Part shown: piece by piece, positions 26,655 to 37,969 of the stretch | Position numbering within the stretch: position 1 is the stretch's first letter | Layout: each line of letters starts with the position of its first letter | Source: Crambe crambe | Taxonomy: Eukaryota; Porifera; Demospongiae; Poecilosclerida; Crambeidae | NCBI GenBank assembly: GCA_963924555.1 | Contig: OZ004584.1 | Span: 4,835,001 to 4,899,000 of the forward strand | Direction of reading: 5' to 3' | DNA length: 64,000 nucleotides | Translations under genes and position numbers: made by a program | The notes under the pieces: model-generated | Seen by the model: the letters and a program-made list of their open reading frames with translations, nothing else | Told to the model about the DNA's origin: nothing | Database searches by the model: none

Positions 26655-27956
26655 TCAGAGAGTGCGGTAGCACTCTCTATGTAGGGATGACTCGGACGGC
26701 CGCGCGCGCCGCCTATAGACTAATACTAAAGTGAAATTCTAGTTCCCCCACTTAGACCTAACAAAAGCTACTGTGAATGATTATCCAGCCTACTAGAGCC
26801 TACTACAATGTGCAGACCGAGTTTCAGGACCAGGGAGCTTACCGTTTCAGAAATACGGCAAGCAGGTAAATCGCTGGATTCTCTATCAGAGAGTGCGGTA
26901 GCATATGTAGGGATGACGCGGACGGCCGCGCGCGCCGCCTATAGACTAATACTAAAGTGAAATTCTAGTTCCCCCACTTAGACCTAACAAAAGCTACTGT
27001 GAATGATTATCCAGCCTACTAGAGCCTACTACAATGTGCAGACCAAGTTTCAGGACCAGGGAGCTTACCGTTTCAGAAATACGGCAAACAGGTAAATCGC
27101 TGGATTCTTCTTCTCTATTATTATTATTATTATTATTATTCTTAGATAACCATATCTCTCGAACCACTCAAGCTACAACTATGATTTCTGGATAAATCCA
27201 CTCCAAATTCTACGAACTACGATCTTTTCTACTCGTTGATCCTCGAAAGAGTCGATGAAAAAGGAAACACTACGGACCACAGCATGCACTCGACTAATTC
27301 AATTAGGAAGCCATCTTTTCTATAATACGCATGCGCATGTATTTGATATCCAATTATTAAAAATTATAATATTACTCAGCTGTCTCTAGCTAGCTAGCTC
27401 TAGCTTTGGATAATGATGATGATAGACTACTGTATCGATTCGGGGATTTAGATTCACTACGGTAGACTCTATTTCAGCATCTTCGACCTCCAAGTATGGC
27501 TCAACAATAACACAACACCTTGACTCGATAATGATTGGGCTGGTATGCTATTGGAGAACTATTGGAGAACTTTCATCTGTCCCTGCATACACATAGAAGA
27601 ATGAACTCTAATCATAACTAAAACCATAAAAGAGAGGAAAAAAGACCAGGAACAAGTAAGGGAAAAAGCATTTCGTGAAATGAAAAAAAGATGTAGGGAT
27701 GACCACTGCTCAAAAAAGTAAGGAAACAAGAAGGATGGAAATGGGATCAATCTTTGTTCTGTATATCCAGCCAACAATCCCTACATATACGTCGGGTAAC
27801 TTCAGATTTTAGTGTAGTAATGTACGTATATGTAGGGATTGTTGGCTGGATATACAGAACAAAGATTGATCCCATTTCCATCCTTCTTGTTTCCTTACTT
27901 TTTTGAGCAGTGGTCATCCCTACATCTTTTTTTCATTTCACGAAATGCTTTTACCC
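26655..27956. mobile_element. Composite structured element, copy 2, with TTA target duplication
   Basis: The paralogous empty site at 23269-23285 reads GGATATTATATATAGTG. Here GGATATTA precedes the element and TTATATATAGTG follows it, so TTA is duplicated. The element starts TCAGAGAGTGC with a hairpin (AGAGAGTGC-N4-GCACTCTCT type) next to ATGTAGGGATGAC. Its first 229 bp are repeated in tandem (26884 onward). A body with ATTATT and CTCGAACCACTC follows. It ends in a foldback (27653-27956) of the same family as 20835-21143. No coding gene. Confidence 0.8.
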
Positions 27957-28009
27957 TTATATATAGTGTACTTTGAACCATGCAGCTGTTGTTTGTTGTC
28001 GTGATGTTC

Positions 28010-28830
28010 TGCTCCAGATCTTGACATATGCATTGTTGTGATTTCTAGTAGTGAACTCACAATAATGTTAGCATAATACATGTAGCTATTATTTATTTTT
28101 TCCTACCATTTACAAGCTAACGTATGGATCAACTATTTAGTGATTTTGTGGTTTCAGTATAATACTAACATATGTACTTGCATAAATATTGCGCATACTC
28201 TAATGCTATCATGAATCATGTCACAGTTCTTTGTGGAGAGATGGATGTACATTGCCTGTAGAATAATTACTTGTGGTGCTCTTTTCTCTCCCATTCACAC
28301 ATGGTTGCTATAAACTATCTGGTAATTCAAGTTGGAATTCATATTCTATGATTCAATATCTGTGCATGGATTCACTTAATCGCTAGATATAAAATTACTC
28401 AAATAGTGGCCATCAACTAATGTAGAGAACATCTTATACACTATCCTGTTTGCATAAGCAGTACAAATAGCTTTTCTTGGATGATAGTGTATCAAAATAG
28501 ACTGGTGGTGTAGCAAATTCTGATGATATCATTGCCAGTTTTTCTTCAAATGTTTTAGTGGTATCGTAATGAGATACTAGGTTTGGGTTGGACCCCATGT
28601 TCAGGCTCTGAGTCTTCATAGGTACTGGTTTTGGCATTTTTAATTTAAGGTACTTATAGAAAAAGTTAAGTATAAGAATTCCAGTAGAAGATTCAATATT
28701 CCTTGCATGATTATTCCACATGCAGTTTGTATCTATAGAAACACTGCAAGGGAGGTATACACAAATTATGCTTGTGATGTTCTTTCAGTGTATATTATCT
28801 AGAGTGCTTTGAGCTGTGCAGCTGTTGTTT
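28010..28830 (+). repeat. Segmental duplicate of about 33270-34433
   Basis: Long similarity in direct orientation, for example GTGGAGAGATGGAT, TACTTGTGGTGCTC and GTGATGTTCT. The other copy is interrupted at 34434 by a composite element, and similarity resumes at about 35388 (GAGTGCTTTGA). A - strand ORF fragment (28434-28637, MPKPVPMKTQSLN then HYDTTKTFEEKLA) is present in degraded form in both copies, so it could be an old exon. Confidence 0.7.
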
Positions 28831-28987
28831 GTGCTCTGCTACATATGTATATATGGTATCAGAACAGCCGGTCACTGGTCAAAATCTGGACAAAACCTAA
28901 CTATATATAATTGTGGTTACTTTAAACTTGGCTCACTGCCAGTTAGCTAGCCAATAGCCAATAGGGAGACAATTAGTGCATGCTATA

Positions 28988-29108
28988 CACTGCAAAAACG
29001 ATTGGGTAAAAACAACCCATATTTAGTTACCAGAGTTGCAGTTTCCATGGCAATCTGCAACTCTGGTAACTAAATGTGGGTTGTTTTAACCCAATCGTTT
29101 TTGCAGTG
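28988..29108. mobile_element. 121-bp MITE with TA target duplication
   Basis: Starts CACTGCAAAAACGATTGGGT and ends with its reverse complement. TA flanks both sides (28986-28987 and 29109-29110). Arms of about 55 bp fold almost perfectly around a short loop (CCATGG). TA duplication suits Tc1/mariner-like or similar DNA transposons. No ORF. Confidence 0.85.
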
Positions 29109-29144
29109 TAGTAACCTCGAACCCAGCCTCTCTTTTCCTTTTTT

Positions 29145-29180
29145 GGGGGCCGGGGGGGGGGGGGGGGGGGGGGGGGGGGA
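29145..29180. repeat. Poly-G tract in a dispersed short element
   Basis: A long G run lies between AACCCAGCCTCTCTTTTCC and AGAGCCTGGTATCCACTG. The same flanks recur at 29489-29560 with a shorter G run and at about 18810-18860. Confidence 0.7.
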
Positions 29181-30009
29181 AAGAGCCTGGTATCCACTGT
29201 TTGCACATGCACCAGTTTTTCCCAGAAATTTGGGAATCAGGATATCACTCGGATATTTTCCGCTATATGATTGTCATAATTGATGGGCGTGGTTGCACAA
29301 CTAGTATAGTTATGCTGCATGGTAGCTATAGTTTTACTCATGCTCCTTTGCTGCTGCTCTTCGTTTCTCCTTCCGAAGAAGGAACAACACACACTGCTGT
29401 CAAGGCAGTCTACGATGGGAAGGATGTTTTTGTTTGTCTACCAAACTGGATATAGAAAGATCTGTTCTACCATGTAGCTATAGCTAGCCTTGAACCCAGC
29501 CTCTTTTTTCCTTTTTTGGGGGGGATGGGGAAAAAGAGAGCCTGGTATCCACTGTTTGCACAATACGCTAATTTTTGAATTATATAATTAATAAACGCGC
29601 ATGCAATGACAAGTTTTGACATCGAAAAGTGCCAGCAATCTCATGCATGATGTCTACTATTCCGAGAATGCTTAGATCCTCCAGGGCATCAGAAGTAACA
29701 AGGGCTTCAGGGGCACAGAAGAGAAGGCTATCTGATCTAAGACTGGCAGATGTAGCGAGGTAGTACTGGCCAAAATATCGTTAGTCAATCATCAGAGCAT
29801 ATATCTACATCTATGATCAGAGCAACTAGTGGAGAGGTAACCAGTACTGCACTACGCTTCACCAGCATCATCATGAAGGGGAGAGTCTGGCTAAAATATG
29901 ACTTGGTGTTCAAAATCACTGAAGTATCAAGATTTAAATTGGTCTGTTATCTTTGATGTCAGACCACTAATACCAAATGACCTAACAATTCTCTGAATGG
30001 TCTGTCATT

Positions 30010-30180
30010 TGTCAGATCAACTGACAAAAGCACTGGGTCTAGTAGTGAACTCACAACAATTTTGAATAAGTAGACAACAACATTTATCACCCACGCTCTC
30101 GATAGCTCTGTAAGTACTTTTGTTATTGTTTCCATCCATTTGCACTGCGTAACTATTTAGATATCTGATGTAGTTGCTAG
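30010..30180 (+). repeat. Partial duplicate of the + strand receptor promoter region
   Basis: GTGAACTCACAACAAT, AGACAACAACAT, CTCTGTAAGTACTTTTGTTA and CTGATGTAGTTGCTAG recur in the same order upstream of the receptors at 30689 (30480-30660) and 35715 (35485-35680). Here no ATG-containing copy follows, so a gene has probably been lost. Confidence 0.6.
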
Positions 30181-30688
30181 ATTAGATTTTTAAAGGTCAA
30201 ACAAATAATTTTCAATGAGGATTGTAGCTACAATGAATTCCTTCTATGATGTCACAAGTAAGCCCCACCCCAAACAGGATGTAAATGAAATGGTCAACTT
30301 CTACTCAGTGAGACTTCCACCAATGGTTCTCATACTTATTCCCAGTAATGTAAGCATACAAAACAACCTGAGGAATGATTTTTCCATCTTAAGGTAGAGT
30401 TCTTTGAACCATGCAGCTGTTGTTTGTTGTTGTGCTGCTCTGCTCCAGATCTTGATATATGCATGGTCATGATTTCAAGTAGTGAACTCACAATAATATT
30501 TGAATAAGCAGACAACAACATCCATCACCCACATATTCGATACTGCAGCCACTTAGTAACCATAACAGCTCTGTATGTACTTTTGTTTCTATCCATTTGC
30601 ATTGCGCATGTCAGCTAATGTATGAGTAGCTATTTAGATCTCTGATGTAGTTGCTAGATGCAGTTTGCTGCATAGTGTGCCTGGAACA

Positions 30689-32192
30689 ATGACTTCTGAA
30701 TTAGATTGCACTTATGCTGTGGTGGATATGACTAAGAAGAAGAAGCATTCTGCTGCTAAGAATGATGATCAACCTGAAATACTATCTGATGTTCCAGCCA
30801 CATATTCTAAACTCAATAGAGAGAAAGAACCATCTGTTCCAAGGAATAATGCAAGTACTGCATTTGATAATGAAACGTACTCTATGGTAACGCTGGATAA
30901 CATGTGTACTAACACGACTGCTGATGAGTCCCATCAGGAGAATCCTCATGACAATACGGTTGAAGTCAAGAGTATTCGAAGCGAAAAAAAATTGAATCAA
31001 TGTGATAAGAAGTTTGCGTGCATCTTTGTCATGGTTATCATTCCACTACTTATTGTAGTGGGTGCATTAGTTGCTGTATTTGCTGAGATTTCACTATTGA
31101 AATCTAAACTGTACTCAATCCAACAGCTGTCCTCAGAAGCTACTGCAAATACTATTGATAATAAAATTGCCTATGAAGCATTAAACTTTACAATCAGTTC
31201 AACTTATATGCAAGTGAATCAAAACTTTTCAGTGCTAGAGATCCATGTTGATAATTTAATACAGCAGTTGAATAATGACACACAAAATCGACTCAGTGGA
31301 CTAGAAATTGTATTGAATCAAACTTTTTCAGCAGTGTTGAATGAGACTGAAAGTTTAATTCAGAGCTATTTAGAGAAATACGGTTTATATCAAAATTATC
31401 CTGCAACTTCCTGTGCTGCTATTCTTCAGTTTAACCCCTCCTCCTACTCAGGCCACTACTGGATCAGGTCCTCCAATAGTTCTGCTGTACATGTGTATTG
31501 TGACATGACCAGGTCATGTGGTAACATCACTGGAGGATGGATGAGAGTGGCTGAACTGGACATGAGAGACAACAGTAGCCAGTGTCCCAGTGCTCTCAAG
31601 ATGGGAACTGCTTGCAATCCTATACGAACATGTGTGATCAACTCTGACAATGCTGACTGTTCTTCGATCTCCTTTACCACACATGGTTTCAGCTATTCCA
31701 GAGTCTGTGGGATGATCAGAGCTTATGAAGTTGGGACACCTGATGGCTTTGATAATTATAGTAGTATAAGGGGTTCTCCCTCTCTGGACTCCAACTACGT
31801 TGATGGCATCAGTCTGACTCATGGAGCATCTCCAAGACAACACATTTGGACCTTTGCTGCTCAAGGTTTGTTTTTTTTTCTAGTTAGGTGATTTATTCAT
31901 CATTCATTTCATGCATGTTATCCTCTTAGTTTCTAACTGCACTGAATTACAAAGGCAACACTTTTTCTGGGAAAATCCTTACTTTTTCTGTGATGGTGAC
32001 ATAAAAGATTGTAGACCTCTATGGAATGGAGGAACTTGTAAAAACTGTACTTCTTCTAATAATCCTCCATGGTTCTATAGGCAACTGAAAAACTGCACCA
32101 CTGACGATATTGAGATGAGAGTTTGTAGAGATGAACCGGCTAGGAATGAAAATGTTGCAATTCAAGCATTTGACATTTATATCCAACATTAG
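30689..32192 (+). CDS. Type II receptor, + strand subfamily (two exons)
   Basis: Exon 1 is 30689-31865 and exon 2 is 31930-32192; together 479 residues, with a 64-nt intron in phase 1. The cytoplasmic tail has three YxxPhi motifs: YAVV (9-12), YSKL (39-42) and YSMV (64-67). A signal-anchor helix (about 110-133, FVMVIIPLLIVVGALVAVF) follows basic residues, so the N-terminus should be cytosolic. The stalk (about 134-230) carries several N-glycosylation sequons. The C-terminal domain has SCAAILQFNPSS, YYWIRSSNSSAVHVYCDMT, then GGWMRVAELDM as in fibrinogen-like domains, and ends CRPLWNGGTC, NPPWFYRQL, TTDDIEMRVC. ATG 30689 is the first ATG in frame. A receptor role is inferred from architecture only. 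Confidence 0.85.
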
Positions 32193-32931
32193 AATACCCA
32201 GTTATCAAACTGTTTGTAAACTTGAACTGTTCAGTTTTCATGCTTTTTCTTAAAATTGTAATCATTGCTATGAGCTGTCTCTGCCTTCCATTACTCAACT
32301 CATATGTAGTATACTATGGCAATGTGCAACATTTGACAGTGAGTGAGCAAGTATTCCTATAGCTTTTAGAGCTGATAGGCTCTAATGGTTAAAAATTTTT
32401 TTATGTGATCATACATCGGAAGCTCAGGCTGAGTGACTAAGACCATCATCACGTCAGCTAGAAGAGCCCCTCCCCCACTCATTCATGTAAACTCAGACTC
32501 ATCTGTTTCAGCTGCCTGCCACTTACATAACCCAACAGCAACAATTTGAAATACAAATGAATTAGAGCTGAAGAGCTTGATTTGACAGCTGAAGAAAGCA
32601 CTCTGCCATTTTTAGCTATATGGATGGCTGTGTGTAGTGGCTCAACTAAGAATTTCTTCAGTAATGTAACATACTCACTATTGGTAAAGGGTCACCAATT
32701 CTTCTATATGGTCTCCTTTTGCTGCATGGTTCAAAGTACACTATACATAATATCCATCAGGAGTCATTATTATCATGCTTGACTGTAGTGATTAAGGGAC
32801 CATCTTCACTGATGAGCACATGCATGACACCATGCAAAACGCAAATCATGTTGCTGCCACACATGGTCAAGCCAGGATACCTGTGTACACTATAGGAGCA
32901 GGGCTCTGCTGTATGTGTGTACTGCACTAGT
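32193..32931. other. 3' flank of the + strand receptor
   Basis: The first about 390 bp are shared with the 3' flanks at 37247 and 40068 (AACTGTTCAGTT, CATATGTAGTATACTA). Then comes an inverted copy of the 23100-23300 segment. Confidence 0.5.
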
Positions 32932-33110
32932 CGTAATAACTCTATAGAGCAAACATCTTTTATGGGAAACGATTTCTTCTATGACTCTGGAAACCAAGAA
33001 AGCAACTACTTTCTACTCTGATGACCCTCTCTGGGATGGCCAGGGATGTGGTACCTCCAGCACCTGCTGCCAGTTTAACAACCCTCCATACATTAAAGTA
33101 CAACTTAATG
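32932..33110 (+). pseudogene. Receptor domain fragment
   Basis: AACATCTTTTATGGGAAACG and TTCTATGACTCTGGAAACC correspond to FVGNDFFCDSGN of the receptors. GACCCTCTCTGGGATGGCCA follows (a DPLWDGQGC match), then TGCTGCCAGTTTAACAACCC. The fragment stops at CCTCCATAC. It is the + strand counterpart, without the internal deletion, of the scar at 23030-23110, and part of an inverted duplication. Confidence 0.75.
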
Positions 33111-33269
33111 ACAAGATTAGAGTGCTTATAGTGTGAGCCAGTGATTTTGAATCATATCATCATAGTCTATCAGTGCCTATTATAATCTTCATTTCTTGAT
33201 TAGAAATATGACGCATGTTAGAGGTTCTGTTGTTTGGTTGTTGTTTTTTTCTGCCTCGTAAAAAACAAA

Positions 33270-34433
33270 CAAACATAAACGAAAATATGCATGGTCATGA
33301 TTTCTAGTAGTGAACTCACAACAATGTTAGCATAGCTAATGCATGTATATTTTTTCCATCCATTTATACTGTACATGTTAGCTAATGTATGGTTTATAGT
33401 GTTGTGATTTCAGTATTTCAGTATAATACTAACATACATACTTACATAAACATTGTGCATACTCTAATGCTATCATGAATTGCGACGCAGTTCTTTGTGG
33501 AGAGATGGATCTACATTGGGAAAGTCATCCTGTAGAATAATTACTTGTGGTGCTCTTTTTCTCTCCCATTCACACATGGTTGCTAGGAACTATCTCGTAA
33601 TATAAGTTGGAATCACTATATCTTCATATTCTATGATAATATCTGTGAATCCACTTGTAGATATAAAATTATTCAGATAGTGGCCATCAACTTGACAATG
33701 TAGAGAACACCGGGATTCCAGTAATATGTGAAATTGACATAGACAACAAGCCTTCTACTCTTTCGTATTCCATATATAATGCTTAGTTAGCTAAGCATGG
33801 CTGAGCCTCCCAAAGCTAAGAGCCATTAAAGAATTTCTAGGAATAGGCACCAGCTCTAAAGGTAACTGTTATAGGCATAGATGGATACACCTTTAGAGCT
33901 GGGTGCAGGTAATGCATCCATTGACAATACATAAGTGGGCGTGAAAGGATGTGGTTAGGAAAAATGGGCATGGTCAAGCAAAAAATTTTCTGTGCGCAAG
34001 CACACAGATATACCTACACTCCCCCTATTTAGCCTAACCTTCATTTTGGCTTAACCTTCATTTTGCCCCGGGTATAGTCCTGAAAGTATGCATAAGCAGT
34101 ATGAATAGCTTTTCTCTCACTTGTTTTGGATGATAGTGTATCAAAGTAGACTGGTGTTTCACCATCTTGAAGTTTATAGCAAATTCTGATGATATTTTTG
34201 CCAGTCTTTCTTCAATATTTTAGTGGTGTCATAATGAGATACTAGGTTTAGGTTGTTCAGGCCCTGAGTCATCATAGGTACTGATTTTGGCATTTTTATT
34301 TAAGATACAAGAATTCCATGTGTTTCAGTAGAAGATTCAATATTCCTTGCATGATTATGCCACATGCAGTTCGTATCTATAGAAATACTGCAAGGGAGGT
34401 ATACACATAATTATACTTGTGATGTTCTGTGTA
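33270..34433 (+). repeat. Segmental duplicate of about 28010-28800
   Basis: Direct-orientation paralogue of 28010-28800 with extra sequence at about 33700-34070. It is the left flank of the composite element that starts at 34434. Confidence 0.65.
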
Positions 34434-34488
34434 TCAGAGAGTGCAGTAGCACTCTCTATGTAGGCTTGACACGCAAAACGCCCACGCT

Positions 34489-34536
<48 letters not shown>

Positions 34537-35380
34537 GATAATAATCTTCTTCTTGACAGCCATAACTCCCGACTGCTTCATCCTATAACTACGATCTTGG
34601 CACCATATTGAAGCTCTACACCTGATCTAAGGAATGGTCTTGTTCAAATTAAAGTAAAGCTCAAGTTCTAGCTGTCAATTGCCGTTCGAGTGCCTTCGTG
34701 GACGCTTGACAGCCATAACTCCCGATTGCTTCATCCTATATCTACGATCTTGGTACCATCTTGAAGCTCTACACCTCAGGTAAGCAAATTGAAGTACAGC
34801 TCAAGTCCTAACTGTCAATTGCCGTTCGAATGCCTTCGTGGACGACTCAAATTCTCGAACGCTTCGTAGACAGCACAGTTAGTTTATACACTTCGTAGAC
34901 GCTACGTAGACAACATTAGAATGCTAGAACGCTTCGTAGACACAGTTAGCAATATACACTGAGAAAAAAACTGTCTTACTGAGTTGCGGTGGGCGTGGTA
35001 AGCTTATTTGGTAGAGGGTCGTTCTTGGCATCCTTAGCCACACCCCTTGAAAAACGTATGCAAACAAGTGAGAGTAAAAACATTTCTTCTAAATGAAAGA
35101 GTGATGTAGGCTTGAGTACATGACTATAAAAAGTACGGAAACAAGGTGCTGGCTGTGTGCTTACAGAACTGACAAACCCTACAATTGACACAAACCCTAC
35201 ATCGTTGCAAGATGTACCCAAAAGGATAATATGGCAGCAGCGATGTAGGGTTTATGTCAATTATAGGGTTTGTCAGTTCTGTAAGTACACAGCCAGCACC
35301 TTGTTTCCGTACTTTTTATAGTCATGTACTCAAGCCTACATCACTCTTTCATTTAGAAGAAATATTTTTACTCTCACTTG
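34434..35380. mobile_element. Composite structured element, copy 3 (second body type)
   Basis: Begins TCAGAGAGTGCAGTAGCACT and ATGTAGGCTTGAC, the same start module as 26655. The body has an (AAT)n tract, CTTCTTCTTGACAGCCATAA and two tandem CCATAACTCCCGA blocks. It ends in a foldback (about 35069-35380) with end CTCTCACTTG, arms bounded by ATGTAGGCTT and AACCCTACAT, and a different arm sequence from the 20835 family. The empty paralogue at about 28790-28805 gives the borders; no clear target duplication is visible. Confidence 0.7.
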
Positions 35381-35427
35381 TATTATTTTGGAGTGCTTTG
35401 AACTGTGCAGCTGTTGTTTGTTATTGC

Positions 35428-35429
<2 letters not shown>

Positions 35430-35480
<51 letters not shown>
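35430..35480. repeat. (AT)n microsatellite
   Basis: About 25 AT dinucleotides in the 5' flank of the receptor at 35715. The paralogous flank at 28840 has only a short AT stretch. Confidence 0.9.
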
Positions 35481-35484
<4 letters not shown>

Positions 35485-35714
35485 AGTCTAGTAGTGGGCT
35501 CATAATAATGTTTGAATGAGTAGACAACAATATCCATCACCCACACACTCTACATAGTAGCCACTTAGTGACTATATTAGCTCTGTAAGTACTTTTGTCA
35601 TTATTGTTTCCATCCATTTACACTGCGCGTATGTCAGCTAATGTATGAGTAACTATTTAGATCTCTGATGTAGTTGCTAGATGCAGTTTGCTGCTGCATA
35701 GTGTGCTTGGGACA

Positions 35715-37246
35715 ATGACTTCTGAATTAGATTATCATGTTCCCACTTATGCTGTGGTGGACATGAATAAGAAGAAGAAGCATTCTGCTGCTAAGAATGA
35801 TGATCAACCTGAAATACTATCTGATGTTCCAGCCACCTATTCTAAACTCAATAGAGAGAAAGAACCATCTGTTCCAAGGAATAATGCAAGTACTGCATTT
35901 GATAATGAAACATACTCTATGGTAACGCTGGATAACATGTGTACTAACACGACTGCTGATGAGTCCCATCAGGAGAATCCTCATGACAATACGGTTGAAG
36001 TCAAGAGTATTCGAAGCGAAAAAAAATTGAATCGATGTGATAAAAAGTTTGTATGCATCTTTGTTATGGTTATCATTCCACTACTTATTGTAGTGGGTGC
36101 ATTAGTTGCTGTATTTGCTGAGATTTCACTATTGAAATCTAAACTGTACTCAATCCAACAGATGTCCTCAGAAGCTACTGCAAATACTATTGATAATAAA
36201 ATTGCCTATGAAGCATTAAACTTTACAATCAGTTCAACTTATATGCAAGTGAATCAAAACTTTTCAGTGCTAGAGATCCATGTTGATAATTTAATACAGC
36301 AGTTGAATAATGACACACAAAATCGACTCAGTGGACTAGAAATTGTAATGAATCAAACTTTTTCAGCAGTGTTGAATGAGACTGAAAGTTTAATTCAGAG
36401 TTATTTGAAATCTGGTTTATATCATAATTATCCTGCAACTTCCTGTGCTGCTATTCTTCAGTTTAATTCCTCCTCTCCCTCAGACCACTACTGGATCAGG
36501 TCCTCCAATAGTTCTGCTGTACATGTGTATTGTGACATGACCAGGTCATGTGGTAACATCACTGGAGGATGGATGAGAGTGGCTGAACTAGACATGAGAG
36601 ACAACAGTAGCCAGTGTCCCAGTACTCTCAGGATGGGAACTGCTTGCATTCCTATACGAACATGTGTGATCAACTCTGACAATGCCAACTGTTCTTCGGT
36701 CTCCTTTACCACACATGGTTTCAGCTATTCCAGAGTCTGTGGGATGATCAGAGCTTATGAAGTTGGGACACCTGATGGCTTTGAAAGTCATGGTAGTCCA
36801 AGGAGTTCTCCCTCTTTGGAGTCCAACTACGTTGATGGCATCAGTCTGACTCATGGAGCATCTCCAAGACAACACATTTGGACGTTTGCTGCTGATACAG
36901 GTTTGTTTTTACTCTAGTTAGGTGATTTATTCATTCGTTCCATGTTATCCTCTTAGTTCATGGTTCTATCTGCACTGAATTACCACCAATGCAACACTTT
37001 TTCTCGGAAAATCCTTACTTTTTCTGTGATGGTATAAGAGCTGACATAGGAGAGTGTAAGAGCAGCAGACCTTTATGGAATGGAGAAACTTGTATAAACT
37101 GTAATTCTTCTGATAATCCTCCATGGTTCTATAGGCAACTGCAAAACCACACCACTGACGATATTGAAATGAGAGTTTGTAGAGATGAAGACGCTATGAA
37201 TGAAGATGTTTTAATTCAAGCATTTGAAATTTATATCCAACATTAG
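35715..37246 (+). CDS. Type II receptor, + strand subfamily (two exons)
   Basis: Exons 35715-36900 and 36957-37246 join in phase 1 across a 56-nt intron to give 491 residues. It is a close duplicate of the gene at 30689, with a small tail insertion before TYAVV. Tail motifs are YAVV, YSKL and YSMV; then one signal-anchor helix and the same stalk and domain. Exon 2 differs most: it has CDGIRADIGECKSSRPLWNG where the 30689 copy has CDGDIKDCRPLWNG. That is the same loop that varies among the - strand paralogues. Frame and splice sites are intact. Upstream sequence is shared with 30480-30688. Confidence 0.87.
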
Positions 37247-37969
37247 AATACCCAGTTAGCAGAGTGTTTCTAGACTTGAACTGTTCAGTTATTACTTGCT
37301 TTTTCTTATCATTGCTATGAGCTATCACATAACCCCCATTACTCAACTCATATGTAGTATACTAGGGCAACGTGCAACTTTTGACAGTGAGTGAGTAAGT
37401 GAGCAAGTATTCATACAGCTTTTAGAGCTGATAGGTTCTAATGGCTCTAATTTGTATTTCAAATTGTTGCTTTGTGTTATGTAAGTGAGTCTGAGCTGAG
37501 TGAACGAGTGGGGGAGGGGCTCTTCTAGCTGACTTGATAATGGTCTTTGTCGCTTCAATAAGAGCAGTGTAAAAGGGAAGTAGCTTATGTTGGTATGGTC
37601 TTTTGTGAACTTTTAAGGGTGCTCTCTACTAGCAACACCTGTGTGTTAGTGAGCCCATGCAATTAAGCCACACATGCCAAGATCAATAGTTCCGAGTAAG
37701 AATCAAGTCCAATTGAATTTTTTTATGATGATGGTTAACCAAGGCATAGCTACTCTGTGTCATATCTCAGCTATACAGTGATTATCAGACTTTACCCATG
37801 CAGCCATCCCTACACATTTTTAATTAATTCTCTCCTTCAGATATATAAAGCATATCCAACCCTTTAGGTACCTTATTTCCCTGTGGGAAGAAAGGGTCTG
37901 GACTTTATAGTTGTGGGACCAATGAGATTGCATTATTGAAGTTTCCTCCATACAAGGTTTAGCTCAATC
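37247..37969. other. Intergenic, no gene seen
   Basis: The 3' flank shared with the other + strand receptors to about 37560, then AT-rich sequence without recognisable genes. Confidence 0.5.
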
